A stretch of 64,000 nucleotides of DNA from Excoecaria cochinchinensis (GCA_947683425.1 CANTUQ010000004.1:31697001-31761000); one strand, 5' to 3'. Positions 1 through 12,960 are shown, counted from the stretch's first letter. Notes: a model not told the origin generated them from the letters alone. Numbers and translations: made by a program.

Positions 1-893
1 TATTTTGTCACAATACATTCATTTTTTTGAGACATATTTGTTTGTCATAAATTCAATTATTTTTTATGACATAATTTATTTGTCATATATTAATATTACA
101 ACCAATTGTGATAGAATATTATTGTTCTCATAAATTGATTGTATTGGTGACGAAATTGTATTTCGTCAGAATATATTTATTTTTTATGACATATTTATTT
201 GTTATAAATAAAATTATTGTGACGAAATAATTTTATCATTACTAATCATTAAAGTGTGACAAAAAAAATTCATGTTACAAAAAAAATAAGTATTTTATAA
301 CGAATTTATGTATCGCAAATAGTTAATTTTTTCGTTATTTTTTTCCCTCCAAAAGAAAAAGGCTGAAAATTTTTCCTCCATATCAAAGGTGATGAAATTA
401 TATCTCGTCACAATACATTCATTTTTTGTGATACATTTATTTGTCATAAATGAAATTATTTTTAGAACTAATTTTTTTAAAAAAAAATAATTAGAAATTT
501 CTTTTTATCTCGATATCTTATTTGTGACGAACTGATTTTATCGTCACTAATTTATTTAATTATGACAAAAATAATTCATCACAAAAAATAAATATTTTTT
601 GTGACAATTTGATATGTTGTAATAAGTTATTATTTTGTCATTAAATTTTTTCCTTCCAAAAAAAATGTGGGAAATTTTTCCTCCTAAAAAAACCATGACG
701 AAATATATTTTTCGTCACAAAATTAATCTATTAGTGATAAAAATTAAAACATAAAATGACGTAGGATAATTGTGTCATAGTAATAAATAGTATGGTGACA
801 TTTTAAAAAATTTATCGTAGTAAGTTATAATTAGTGATGAAATTTTATGCGTTATTAAAAAATTTATCACAAAAAGTAAAATTTCTTGTAGTG
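1..893. mobile_element. Right end of a CACTA (En/Spm-like) DNA transposon
   Basis: The segment ends in CTTGTAGTG at 885-893, the reverse complement of the plant CACTA terminal inverted repeat CACTACAAG. The 890 bases before it are AT-rich and filled with scattered copies, in both orientations, of a short motif resembling TGACGAAAT / ATTTCGTCA (near 150, 165, 220, 400, 530, 695 and 710). Such subterminal repeats are what CACTA transposases are known to bind. No transposase reading frame is visible. The left end lies outside the window, so size and autonomy are unknown. The three bases after the terminus are TGT, but the matching left TSD cannot be seen. The element sits in the outer Tekay-type LTR B. 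Confidence 0.6.
885..893 (-). repeat. CACTA terminal inverted repeat (right end)
   Basis: CTTGTAGTG read on the minus strand is CACTACAAG, followed by GAAATTTTAC, the usual start of plant CACTA termini. It marks the exact boundary with the LTR sequence that resumes at 894. Confidence 0.6.
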
Positions 894-2661
894 TGTATGT
901 GTTTGGGATATAATTGTTATTAAGTGGAAAGCTAGAGTTAGAATTATCATTTTACCCTATGGACTAAATTGCATAAAGTGGATTATTTTATATGCTAATG
1001 CATGAATTTTAGTTAATTAAGAGGTTAAAGTATGATTTAGAGGGTATTAAAGGAGTAAATGAGGAATTAAGGAGATTGGCTTGGCCAATCACTGAGTGAC
1101 AAATGTGTGGATTAGATTTGAAGAAGCAAGAATTGGATAAGCATATATTTAAAAGCCATGTGGGGGCGGTGGATTTAGGAGCCAAATTCGTTCCCTTCTT
1201 CCTTCCCTTCTCCATCCATTTCTTCTTCTTTAAGTCCTTAAATCCTCCATTGATTTGATTGTCCAATTGTTACTCAAGCTAGCTAATTGAATTTAACTGT
1301 TGGTCATATTAGACACGCTCAGGGTACAAGAGAGGTCGAGTTTGTGCTTTTCTATTGAGTTTTTGCATGTTAGGACGTAATCGATATTAATTGATTTGTT
1401 AGGGGTTGTTTCGTCATTTGATCTTTTTGAACTAGATTGCATTTCTTAATTTTTATAGTTGGACCATACTTGAATTAGGTTTATTTGAGGGACTTAAGTA
1501 TGAATATTGATGGGTTAAAGGACCCTTTGGAGATTTGACTTGTGGACTAATAGAATTGTGCCATTTGGTGGAGTGGAATTGGATGGTCTTGGGAAGAGTT
1601 AACTCTTGAGTTGGTGCATTTGGGACTGAAGTATCTGGCCATTATCCTCTCCCATTTTAGCCATCTCTTGTCCCTTAAATCCCATCTTTATTCCATTAAA
1701 AATTCAGCTTAAGTTTCCTTTTGGTCAACAAGTGATTTCAAGTATGTTTTAAGCTTATAGGTGAGTTTTCTTCATCGTTTTCTTCTCCTTCTTCCTCCGT
1801 GAGGTAAGGGTGAGAATTTAATGAGTTTTCTGGGTTGATGTCTATGTTTTGATGCTTTATAGAAGGAAGTGGAGCCAAAGCTAAGGGAAAAGAGAAAATT
1901 GGTGCTAGAGGAGCCAATTGAAGGATTTTGAGCAATGTAGGGAAATATTCATTTGGTTGTGTTCCTGATATTTAAATTTCTACTTTAAAGCATATGTGAA
2001 TGATATATATATTGTTGAGTTTCCTTGTTGTGGTTAGGTTTGGATTTGTAGCTAATTTGGGGAAGTAGAGTTTCTAGGGGAAACTCTCCTCAAATTTTTC
2101 CAGGCCTCAGTGTGATTTTTTGGTCATACGTGGAGTTTGAGAACTCAAAATTAAGAGATTTTAGTGCCTTTAGAACCATAACTTCCATATCTATAAAAGT
2201 TCTAGGAATGACCATGAGAAATTTCTGGCTCTAAGACCCTTAAAAGTGGCTAAAATAGAGGTGTCTCTACTTTGGAGGGTTCATTGGAGTAATAGAGGTT
2301 GTTTAAATCATATCTGTCATTGTAGAAGTCCAAATGACCTGAAATTTATTCCATATGAAACTTAACAACTTAGGGCATTTTGCCAAAAATTGAGGTTTAG
2401 ATGTTGGTTTAGGCTGTACAAAATAGAGTAGTGAAGCAGTCCTGAGATTCTACTTCTGTTTTGCTTATTTTTGATATGTCACGGTGGCAACCAAATTATT
2501 GTCACCGTGACCAATGCCGAGAGAAGGAGGAATTGCTTATTTCTGGGGGTCACGGTCACAACCAAATCATTGCCATCGTGACCCATGTCCATAGGCTTCT
2601 ATTTTACTTATTTTTCGAATGTCATAGTCATAACCAAATGGTTGCCACCGTGACCCTCCCC
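894..2661 (+). repeat. Tekay-type LTR B, first part (plus orientation)
   Basis: Non-coding LTR sequence. The orientation follows from shared landmarks: a pyrimidine-rich leader (1190-1215, 1770-1800), a GGTGAGT donor-like site at 1760-1766 followed by a TTTATAG acceptor-like site ending at 1862, and an array of three TCACGGTGG hairpins at 2478-2654. The 5' end is hidden by the CACTA element. The LTR is broken at 2661 by element A (TSD TCCCC at 2657-2661 and 10730-10734) and resumes at 10735. No PBS or PPT is visible next to it, so it may be a solo LTR. Confidence 0.6.
2478..2654 (+). repeat. Tandem hairpin array in LTR B
   Basis: There are three imperfect hairpins at 2478-2511, 2547-2583 and 2621-2654. 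The first pairs GTCACGGTGGCAA with TTGTCACCGTGAC (13 bp with one G-U) around a CCAAATTA loop. The others use GTCACGGTCACAA/TTGCCATCGTGAC and GTCATAGTCATAACC/GGTTGCCACCGTGAC. The same stem type recurs in LTRs E (59100-59430) and Tekay-1 (23449-23632). Confidence 0.7.
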
Positions 2662-3696
2662 TGTAACACCCCATTCCCATCCACTCGCACATCTTCGCTG
2701 CGGTAGTCGAGAATGGTTGTCACGACACACACAACACATACACATCTCATACCATTACACTATCATACACAATTCTAAACCAATTAATTTCATTCACATG
2801 CAGCGGATGATGTTCACTACGCATACTCATTCTCATACTTCATCTCAGTTACAGACACTTCCATAAATATGTATCATGGTTCTACATTACATCACTAAAT
2901 CAGTTATTACATAATATGCATACTTATTACATACCCAAAATGATTAAGCATTATTACATTGTACAAAATCACACAACTTACACTAAATGAAGAGTCCTAG
3001 TGTTGACCGTTGGTATGCGGAGCTGTCGTTCAAATCACGTAGCTTCAGAAACCTACACGTATTGAAAACCCGTGCTAAGCGATAACACTTAGTGGGGAAA
3101 CAACATACAAGATATGCATATATATATAATCAAATCATTCTTTATATAACAACAATTTATGCTCAGAAATAAACCTTCACTTTAATACCTGTCTCGTAGC
3201 CATACTTTTAGATACACTTTCAAAATTCATAAGCATGTTGTTTACTCACATTCCAAACCACATTATCACCCGCCAATTTATAACATAATATATTCATCTT
3301 CTCATATCATGTCACATTCACTTGCACACTATAACTTATTTAGTTATTAAAGCCTTGCCTGCAACTCAAAGATGCGGATAACGGGTATCGCATTAGTACT
3401 TGTGAGTACAATAATCGCATTTGTATCCGAAGATACATGCTATCGCATTTGTACCTATAGGTACAAAAGTAATCAATAAAAGATGTCATATACACTTTAT
3501 GAATCCAACGAATTCAATACGCATTGGAATTCCTGAGGAATTGATCAGTTTGGCTATAGCACTTAGACCCTAAAGGCATGCCTATCTATCTACTACTTGA
3601 CTCGCAGTCTAAATTATTAATCCGGTTTATTCTCATTACTCATTCGCACTATAACTTATTTCACAATTCATTACCATGGCATAGATATATGTATAT

Positions 3697-3732
<36 letters not shown>

Positions 3733-5404
3733 TTTATATCCATATGCATAGCATAATAAAAGTTCTCATCTACATGTTCATTCATCATTCATACATATTA
3801 ATTAACAAATTAAGTCAACTAAGATATAATTTCCAACATCCAGAAGTGTCGTGCTCGCGACAGACTTGGCATTTTGTTTCTGTCGCGATCGCAACCCAAG
3901 TTGCATCCGTGACAGAATCCAGCCCTCGCCTCTATAGTGCTCGCGATAGAAGCCAACATCCGCCTAAAGGAGCATTTTGTCGCGCTCGTGACAAAACTAA
4001 ATTTTCTATTCAAAGCTTCCCTACACCAACTTCTTGCTTCCACACTTGGCCACACTCACACTTAAGACTCTCATAACCCATTCAAACCTTGTTATATGCT
4101 AACATGGTCTTCTAAACACTTACTCATCTACATGTCAAGAGAACAATTCCACAATTCTAATTATCTTTAGTCCTACAATTGAGGAGTTGTGGCCAATGGA
4201 ACCTTACATGCTCTAAAAGACCTCTTACCAAATTAACCAATACAATTACACACTTTGAAGACAATAGAGTCCCCAAATCAATACAGCTACTTCCACACAT
4301 TTATAGGCACATCCCTTAGGAACTAAATGCCATAAATCTTATTCAAATTAGAGTTATACTATTAAAGTTACAGCTCATACCAACCTATAAGGTCAACTAC
4401 CCTACAAATTTAGTTTTACTATCACAAGCTAGTCAAGCTTGAATTTAATTCAATTGATAGATTTCCACCCTCCAACTTACACAACACTACCCATAACATG
4501 CACACACATACCCTTGCACACTCAACTTCATGCTAAGCAACAATTCTGCCACTTACATAGTAATATCGTAAATCGCCTAAAATAAACATTATATAGATAT
4601 ACTAATCCGCATTTTATGGCCATTAGCTACTTCATCAGCACATCAATCTAACACAATTCATATTAGCACATAATTACACATTTTTCATTCATTTCAACAT
4701 ACAATTTAATCATGCAACTTAGAGTTCATACTATCTCAATAGAATACACAAAATGGTGTTTCCCAAAACTCGCAATCCTTTCCTCCAATAGCTCACTTTG
4801 CACTTGATTCACCAATTTTTGCTTTTCCTTTGTCCTTTTTTTGTTCAACCACTACAACCATCATCTGAAATCCAGATTTGAACCATAGATCAATTACTAA
4901 TTAACCACAAGAAGGACTAAAAGATGAAGAAGAACCAAGTACTAGACCACTTACCTTGAATGCTAATAATTATCAAGCAATTTAGGGGCACTTGATCATT
5001 TAGCAGAATTCAATGAATTCTAACTAATAGAAACAAAGAAAAAAAGAAGAAATTGGGGAAGAACAGCCAAAGAAGAGAGGGTTAAATGCAGAAAATGAGA
5101 ATTTTCTCTCTAAACCTATATATTGCATGGATTAAAAGAGGTGGCATCACCACACATTGACACCCGGCCTCAACTCAACAACCCCTTAATCCTCTTAAAC
5201 AAAATCTGCTCCGCTAACACTAATTAACCTCCATTAACTCTAAATATGCACATCTACCATTTAGTCACTTAAACTTATACACTTTATGCAATTAAGTCCA
5301 GATTTCATCACTTTTAAGTCCTTCATAAGAAAACTTCAATTTAACTTTACCGAATAACACAATTGGACCAATTTTACTACTTGGGTATAAATCGGGCCAT
5401 TACA
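2662..5404 (-). repeat. Element A, left LTR (3' LTR in element orientation)
   Basis: This 2743-bp LTR is bounded by TG and CA. Read on the minus strand it has the Tekay LTR layout: a leader with an ACTTACC (GGTAAGT) donor-like site at 4949-4955, hairpins of the GTCGCG...CGCGAC type at about 3846-4000, an AGGCATGCCT block at about 3571, mini-hairpins at 3396-3542, and the CTAAGC stem-loop at 3075-3092. A (CA)n/(TA)n run lies at 3693-3735. Confidence 0.8.
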
Positions 5405-6320
5405 ACTCCTGTTACACATTACATCACTTAGTACATACCCAAAATGATTAAACATTATTACATCGTAAAAAATCACAAAAACTACACTAAACAAAGAGTC
5501 CTAGTGTTAACCGTTGGTATGCGGAGCCGTCCTTCAAATCACTTAGCCTCAGAACCTACACAGATTAAAAACCCGTGCTAAGCGATAATTCTTAGTGGGG
5601 AAATAACATACAAGATATGCATATATATATATATATATAATCAAAGTATTCTTTATATAATAACAATTTATGCTCACAAATCAACCTTCACTTTAATACC
5701 TACCAAATAGCCATACTTTTAGATACACATCCAAAATTCATAAGCATGTTATTTGCTCAAATTCAAAACCACATTATCACCTGCCAATTTATAACATAAT
5801 ATATTCATCTTCTCATATCATGTCACATTCACTTGCACACTATAACTTATTTAATTATTAAAGCCTTGCCTGTAATTGAAAGACACGGATAATGGGTATT
5901 GCATTAGTACTCGTGAGTACAATAATCACATTTGTATCCAAAGATACACATTATCGCATTTGTACACGTAGGTATAGAAGTAATCAATAAAAGATGTCAT
6001 ATACACTTCAAGAATCCAGAGGATTCAATACGCATTGGGATTCCTAAGGAATCGAACACTTTGGCTGCAGCACTTAAACCCTATTGGCATGCCTATCTAT
6101 CCACTACTTGACTCGTAGGCTAAATTATTAATCTGGTTTATTCTCATTACTCGTTCGTATTATAACTTACTTAACAATTCTTTACCATGGCATAGATATA
6201 TGTATATATATGTATATATATGTATACATACATATATATATATATATGTATACATATATACATGTATATATATCTATACATATATATATATGTATATATA
6301 TATATACATATATATATATG

Positions 6321-6376
<56 letters not shown>

Positions 6377-6445
6377 TGTGTGTGTATATATATATATACA
6401 TATATACATATATCTATCTATATATATATACATATATGTGTGTGT

Positions 6446-6476
<31 letters not shown>

Positions 6477-6481
6477 GATAC

Positions 6482-6512
<31 letters not shown>

Positions 6513-7334
6513 ATATCCACATGCATAGCACAATAATAGTTCTCATCTACATGTTCATTCATCATTCATACATATTGATTAACAAATTAAGTCAACTAAG
6601 AAATCATTTCCAACATCCAGAAGTGTCGCGCTCTCGACAGACTTGGCATTTTGCTTCTGTCATGATCGAAACCCAAGTCGCACCCGCAACAGAATCCAGC
6701 CCTTGCCCCTGTCGTGCTGACGAAATAGCGTGTGCTCTCGACAGAAGCCAACATCCTCCTAAAGGAGCATTATGTTGCGCTCGCGATAGCACTAAATTTT
6801 CTATTCAAAGCTCCCCCCTACACCAACTTCTTGCTTCCACACTCACACTTAAGACTCTCATAACCCATTCAAACCTTGTTATATGTTAACATGGTCTTCT
6901 AAACACTTACTCACCTACATGTCAAGAGTGTAATGGCATAATTCTAATTATCTTTAGTCCTACAATTGAGGAGCTGTGGCCAATGGAACCTTACATGCTC
7001 CAAAAGCCCTCCTACCAAATTAACTAATACAATTACACACTTTGAAGACCATAAAGTCATCAAGTCAATACAGCTACTTCCACACATTTATAGGCACATC
7101 CCTTAGGAACTAAATGCCATAAATCTTATTCAAATTAGAGTTATACTATTAAAGTTACAGCTCATACCAACCTATAAGGTCAACTACCCTACAAATTTAG
7201 TTTTACTATCATAAGCTATTCAAGCTTGAATTTAATTTAATTGATAGATTTCCACCCTCCAACTTACACAACACTACCCTCAATGTGCACACACATACCC
7301 TAGCACACTCAATTTCATGTTAAGCAACAATTCC
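5405..7334 (-). repeat. Element A, right LTR, first part (5'-truncated in plus coordinates)
   Basis: This is a second copy of the A LTR. It aligns with the left copy from about 2885 onward, after a few bases (ACTCCTGTT) that look like a remnant of the PPT junction. It repeats the CTAAGC stem-loop (5578-5595), mini-hairpins (5907-6053) and GTCGCG-type hairpins (6620-6790). It is broken at 7334 by a solo LTR and continues at 9864-10729. Confidence 0.75.
6187..6512. repeat. (TA)n-rich microsatellite expansion
   Basis: About 325 bases of TATATA with TATG/CATA and GTGTGTG interruptions. The corresponding site in the other A LTR (3690-3738) is only about 50 bases, so the tract expanded or contracted after the element inserted. 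Reading frames through it encode only Tyr/Ile repeats and are not genes. Confidence 0.9.
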
Positions 7335-9863
7335 TGTAATGTCCACTCCCGACCACACAATTAGATCATCTAAGGCAGTTGAGAGTAGTCGTCACACAAC
7401 AATCACAAGCACATAAATCTTTAATCACTTACATATCAAAACCTATACAAATAAATTTCATTCTAGATACATTCACATGCAGTGGATATCTCATACTATC
7501 ACATGCTTGAACTTATATACTTACACATACACATTCATCAAGCTTAATATTACAAAACTTAGTTATTCCATTCATTACATATTTTATGCTTCTCAAATGA
7601 CTAAATAAACATATACACAACTCCTTGCCTAAAAATCCCAAAACCTACACTATAGGGTCTCCTAGTGTTGATCGTTGGCAATGCAGATCCGTCCTTCGAA
7701 ATCACTTCACATCCAAACCTACGCAGATTAGAAAATCTATGCTAAGCGATAACGCTTAGTGGGGAAAACAATACGACAACACAATATACGCACATATATG
7801 TATAGATAATTCATTGCAAAAATAAGAAGTCTTATAGATTCCATTTTCCAAACTCAATATACACATACATAAATATAACTATTCAATATACGTATCATAA
7901 CATGATAGTCACATTTTGGTTACATTTTCACATTATTTTCGCATGCTCATTATAGTCATACTCAAGGATTTGTCACATAATTTCACGTCATTCAATTAAT
8001 TAACATATTTATTTTTAGCCTTGCTACAACTCAAAGATGCGGATAATAGGTATCGCATCAGTACCCAAAGGTATAGTAAACACATTAGTATCCGTAGATA
8101 CCACACATTCGCATTAGCACCCCGAAGGTACCGGAAAGATCGATAATATCAATAAATTTGCATTAGGGAATCCAATAAGGATTCATATCGCATTGATGAT
8201 TCCAGAGGAATCGGACGCATTTGGCTGTAGCACTTAGACCCTATAGGCATGCCTTTCTATCCATTACTTGACTCGTAGGCTATAATATTAATCTGATTTA
8301 TTCATATTATCACATCTCATAAGCATCAATAGTATTAATGTTCATTACACAATTGAATCACTTAACAATTGTAAATATATAATGGTATTCATATGCATAA
8401 CACAATAATTATTATCATACACATGCTAACTTTACATATAAACTCATAATTTGATCATTCTAGGGCAATCAAGAATTTAATTAAGACACTCATGAGTGTT
8501 GCGCTCGCGACAGAATTGGATGATAGCTTCTGTCGCGCTTGCGGCAGAACCTACTCCATGCCTCTGTCACACTCGCGCTCATACGCACGCCCATGACAAA
8601 ATACAAACCCAATGTTAAGGAGCCTTCTATCGCGCTCGCGACAGAACCCAAATTTCCAATTCAAGCTCCAAAGCTCACTTCCTCCCATCCACTCTTAACC
8701 CCTCTTTACAAATGATCCCTATTACTTACTAGCAGGTTCTTTAGGTGTTTAATTACTTGCCTAATAAGGATATTATAACACACTTTCCATCATTAAAAAT
8801 TATAGTATCAAGATTATAATCCACACTAGTTCATAATATTGGATACCCTACAAATTATGTTACACTAAAACTTACCTAACCAATTAGATTGCATCAATTG
8901 AGTGAGTTCCTAAACAAGTTTCCAATTTATCACGCATCATGCTTGTTTACATTACAACATGTTACTTTCCATACCAATTAGTAAGTTATACCATTTACAT
9001 AGCTATTCCAAGATTCATTCAAAACAGAGCAACACACTTATATTCACCAACTAGCTATTCACCAACTAGCTTAACACTCATCACTTCACTCAATAATTTA
9101 GACACATAATTTCACATTCAATGTTCTTCACAAACACACATTTCAATTATACAAATTTTAGAATTAATGGTATATATCAAAATTGATACACAAATGGTGT
9201 TTTTTCCCAAACCTTTTCTCCTAAGCTCCTTAGAAAGTCAATTAGCACCTTGGTCCACCACTTTCTCCTTTCATTTGCTTTTCTTTGTTTCCTCAACTAC
9301 AAGTTCAAGTCCAATTTCCAAAATTGGAACACCATATCAATCCTCAATCCATCACAAACTCAGAACAAGAAAGAGTAGGAGATGAAGAACTATAATTAAT
9401 CACTTACCTTGCTTAAGAATTACTTTACTCATGCAACTTTATTTGACTTAAAACCAGCAAATTTACAAATTATTCTTAGAGAAGAACACGGGTAGAGAGG
9501 GAGAAGAAGAAGATTAGCTGAAACCACATGCAAAGTCTGCCTTTCTTTGTCTTTAAACACTATATATTGCATACAAATAGGTGAGGTGGCAGCACCAATG
9601 AGTACCACCCGAAAATCCACTCCAATTCCCACTAATCCCACTTAATCAAATCTGATTTTAGTTAATCTCCATTAGCCACTAATTAATCTTGTTTAACATT
9701 AAACATGCACATTTACCAATTAGCCACTTAAACTTATTTTATTTGTTCAATTAGGTCCTCAATTAACTTACACTCAAGTCCTTAATTAACATATTCAAAG
9801 CAATCCCTTCCAATTATTTTAATTGAACCAATTAGCTACTAGGTTATAATTCGGGCCATTATA
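7335..9863 (-). mobile_element. Solo Tekay-type LTR inserted in element A
   Basis: A 2529-bp LTR starting TGTAATGTCC and ending GGCCATTATA (a TA replaces the usual CA), flanked by the 5-bp duplication ATTCC at 7330-7334 and 9864-9868. The host LTR resumes in register on both sides. It carries the standard marks: CTAAGC stem-loop at 7742-7759, mini-hairpins at about 8060-8212, AGGCATGCCT at about 8251, GTCGCGCTCGCGAC hairpins at 8498-8646, and an ACTTACC donor-like site at 9402-9408. No internal domain is present, so it is the product of LTR-LTR recombination. Confidence 0.85.
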
Positions 9864-10729
9864 ATTCCACCACTTAGATGGTAATATCGCAAATCACCTA
9901 AAACAAAGCATTATATAGATATACTAATCCGCATTTTTGTGGCCATTAGCTACTTCATCAGCACATCAATCCAACACAATTCATATTAGTACAGAATTAC
10001 AAATTTTTCATTTATTTCAACATACAATTTAATCATGCAACTTAGAGTTCATAATATCTCAATATAATACACAAAATGGCATTTCCAAAACCTCACAATC
10101 CTTTAATCTAATAGCTCACTTTGCACTTGATTCACTAATTTTTGCTTTTCCTTTGTCCTTTTTTTGTTCTACCACTATAACCATCATCCAAAATCTAGAT
10201 TTGAACCATAGATCAATTACCAATTAACCATAAGAAGGAGTAAAAGATGACGAAGAACCAAGTACTAGACCATTTATCTTGAATGTTAATAATTATCATG
10301 CAATTTAGGAGAACTTGATCACTTAGCAGAATTCAGTGAATTCTAACTAATAGAAATAAAGAAAATAAGAAGAAATTGGGGAAGAATAGCCGAAGAAGAG
10401 AGGGTCAATTGCAAAAAATGAGAGTTTTGTCTCTCTAAACCTATATATTGCATGGATTAAAAGAGGTGGCATCATGACACATTGACACCCGGCCTCCACT
10501 CAATAACCCCTTAATCCTCTTAAAAAAAATCTGCTCCACTAGTGCTAATTAACCTCCATTAACTCTAAACATGCACATATACCATTCAGTCACTTAAACT
10601 TATACACTTTATGCAATTAAGTCCAGATTTTATCACTTTTATGTCTTTAATAAGCAAACTTCAATTTAACTTTACCCAATAACACAATTGGATCAATTTT
10701 ACTACTAGGGTATAAATCGGGCCATTACA
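9864..10729 (-). repeat. Element A, right LTR, second part
   Basis: Continuation of the A LTR after the solo LTR. It matches 4545-5404 of the left copy, including the leader and the terminal GGGCCATTACA. The donor-like site is degraded here (ATTTATC near 10272). It is followed by the TSD TCCCC at 10730-10734. Confidence 0.8.
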
Positions 10730-10734
10730 TCCCC

Positions 10735-11846
10735 TGTTTTACCTATTGAATTGCTTAATGCATGTTCTTTCTTCTATAAGTTAATTGATTAATACTTTAA
10801 ACAAGTAATTATGTGTTAGGCATTTACCGAATGTTATGATGATAACATAACTGCATGGTTTATTATTATTGTGCATTTGTATACACAATTATATTGAATG
10901 TAATTGAAAATGAATGGTTTCTTATAAATGGAATTATAATTATTTGTTTAGGCCTGGAATTATCGAGTCGTGGATAGATAGGCATGCTTATAGGGATTCT
11001 GAGTGCTGCAACCTATGTTTCGACTACGGTATGATCCATATATATGTTAGGATCCTGAATTGGATTCTTCTAGATTGTGCATCAAATTTGATCCCTAATG
11101 TGTTTTTGAATCATAGTAGATCCTAATGTGTTCATAAATGGATGTAGCTTCGGATACCTATGTGTTTCCACCCGTTATCCACTCCCTTGTATATGCAGGC
11201 AGTTGATAGGTAATAAATGAGTAAATTTATAAGCAATAAATGAGTAATTTGATAAGCATGTGGTTATGAATGTATGTGGATATGACTGTTTCTATACCAT
11301 AATGTTGTATTTTATACGTATCTATTCTGTTTCTTTGATTTATTTGTATATCATATTTGGTGATTACATTGATAACTGCTATGAGCTGTTATCCATTTCA
11401 TGTGTTTCCTCACTAAGCCTTTGCGCTTAGCACGGGTGTTTTATTCGTGTAGGTACCGAAGACACAGTGATTTTGAAGGACAACCCGCAACTCTTGAAGC
11501 CAACATAATAGGGGCTCGTTATATATAGGTTCTTGTGTAGTATTGTAAGGGAATATTGTAAATGCAACTTTTGAATGAGTACAACATAGTTATGGGTTGT
11601 AATAGGAAAGATAGTTATACAGGCCCGTAATACTGTAATACTGTAATATTATAGTGAGACTTTTTATGTTATAATAATATAAAGTATGATGGCTTCTGTA
11701 TGTATATCTATATGATTCAAGTTAATAATAAGAAAAATTTTATAATTCAGCTTTTGAAGATTTGAGTGTTTTGATTATAGCTTTTGTTATGTGGCATCCC
11801 TCACTTTCCGTGGTAACCCACTACGTGCAGGTGAAGGGGGTGTTAC
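10735..11846 (+). repeat. Tekay-type LTR B, second part
   Basis: LTR B resumes after the TCCCC duplication. It contains the GGATAGATAGGCATGC block at 10973-10988, a partly decayed mini-hairpin array (11040-11165), TTATCCACTCC, and the CTAAGC stem-loop at 11413-11430 followed by CACGGGTG and GTGTAGG. The 3' end reads GGGGGTGTTAC at about 11846. No Met-tRNA primer site follows, which suits a solo LTR or a recombined edge. The terminal CA is missing, so this boundary is approximate. Confidence 0.6.
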
Positions 11847-11848
11847 TG

Positions 11849-12031
11849 TTGGTGCAAACTAAAGAGGTAAGTGATTGATAGCTTTCTTCTCCCTTATCCA
11901 TGGCTCTTGGTGATGCAAGCTAAAGAGGTAAGTGATTGATAGCTTTCTTCTCCCTTATCCGTGGCTCTTGGTGGCGCAAGCTAAAGAGGTAAGTGATTGA
12001 TAGCTTTCTTCTCCCTTATCTGTGGGTCTTG
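11849..12031 (+). repeat. 61-bp tandem repeat, three copies
   Basis: AAAGAGGTAAGTG recurs at 11861, 11922 and 11983, exactly 61 bases apart, inside near-identical units that end in CTTCTCCCTTATCC. Each copy contains the donor-like GGTAAGT that is single-copy in the related LTRs. LTR C therefore has a triplicated putative 5' splice site. Confidence 0.85.
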
Positions 12032-12764
12032 GTGGCTAGAGTCAAGATTTTATTCTGTAAATGATGAATATTTGTTGATTTGTAGTGGAGAAATCAAGTG
12101 GAGCCAAAGGGAAAGAGAAGATTAGAGAAGGAGGAGCCAATTAAGCCAAAAGAGCAAGCTAAAAAGAAGGTTTGGGAATTTCTTGTGTTTTATGTGTATT
12201 TTTTCTTAATTACTCTAATTGAGGTATGTATGATGATGTTGAGTTGAATTGAGTTAGGTATGTGTGGTTGATTACGAGGAATAGGTTGATTTGGGCAAGA
12301 TGAGTTTAAAAAGGGAAATTCTGCCTAAGGGTTAGAATGACATTTGGTAACTATTTTGGCTATAAGTCAAGTTTTAAAAATCTAAATGGTCTTTTTCTAA
12401 TTTGGTTAGAACCGGGACATATATGTCTACAAATGTCCTAGAAATAGCTATAATTTATTTCTAACTCTAAGGCCTTTAAAATTGCACAAAACTGTAGCTT
12501 TTTCGTGGAACAATGGACCAGTTTGGGTTTCTAAAGTTGTATCCCTTTGGTTATAGCTTTAAATGACTTGAAACTTGTGCCATTAGAAATTTAACATCTT
12601 AGGGATTGTTTATTATGAGGTTTCTTTGGCTAAAAATTAGCTTACCCTTGTGTTTCTAGCTATGTAAGTTCGTCTTGCATTCTATTTTTTGAATGTGTGT
12701 ATGTGTGTGAGTGAAGTTTGGTTCAAGGAGAAGAAGACAGTTAGGCTATTCCTCAAGCATCTCC

Positions 12765-12960
12765 GCGTGAGGGACGGCCATCCATAGTGATCGACAGCCA
12801 TCCCTCAAGCATGATTTTGTTGACGACAGGCATGGGTGATGAGGTGTGGCCATGTCAGGGATGGGCGAGTGTATTGACTGACGGCCGTCCCTCAAGCCCA
12901 AATCATTAGGGACTGATGGAAGTGAAGTGGCGGCCATCCCTTGGCACCCAAAATATACCC
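12765..12960 (+). repeat. Tandem hairpin array in LTR C (GGGACGGCC type)
   Basis: Repeated inverted motifs of the form GGGACGGCCATCC ... GACAGCCATCCCTC and TGACGGCCGTCCCTCAAGC. The series resumes past LTR H at 16646-16705 with AGGGACGGGCATG ... ACCGTCCCT, which shows that C was split there. It occupies the same relative position as the TCACGGTGG and GTCGCG hairpins of the other LTRs. Confidence 0.6.

Larger units (their letters stand above)
2662..10729 (-). mobile_element. Element A: minus-strand Tekay-type LTR-LTR remnant with deleted interior
   Basis: The unit starts TGTAACACCCC at 2662 and ends GGGCCATTACA at 10729. It is flanked by the 5-bp duplication TCCCC (2657-2661 and 10730-10734), so it entered LTR B as one insertion. 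It contains a full LTR (2662-5404) followed almost directly by a second copy of the same LTR (from about 5411) that lacks its first roughly 220 bases. Only a few bases remain between them, so gag, pol, PBS and most of the PPT were deleted. The second LTR is interrupted by a younger solo LTR (7335-9863). The element cannot be autonomous. Confidence 0.8.

Noticed and set aside
6171..6889. Several open frames on both strands, up to 229 codons
   Set aside because: They run through a (TA)n microsatellite and encode Tyr/Ile repeats; the longest simply extends into LTR hairpins. No gene signal.
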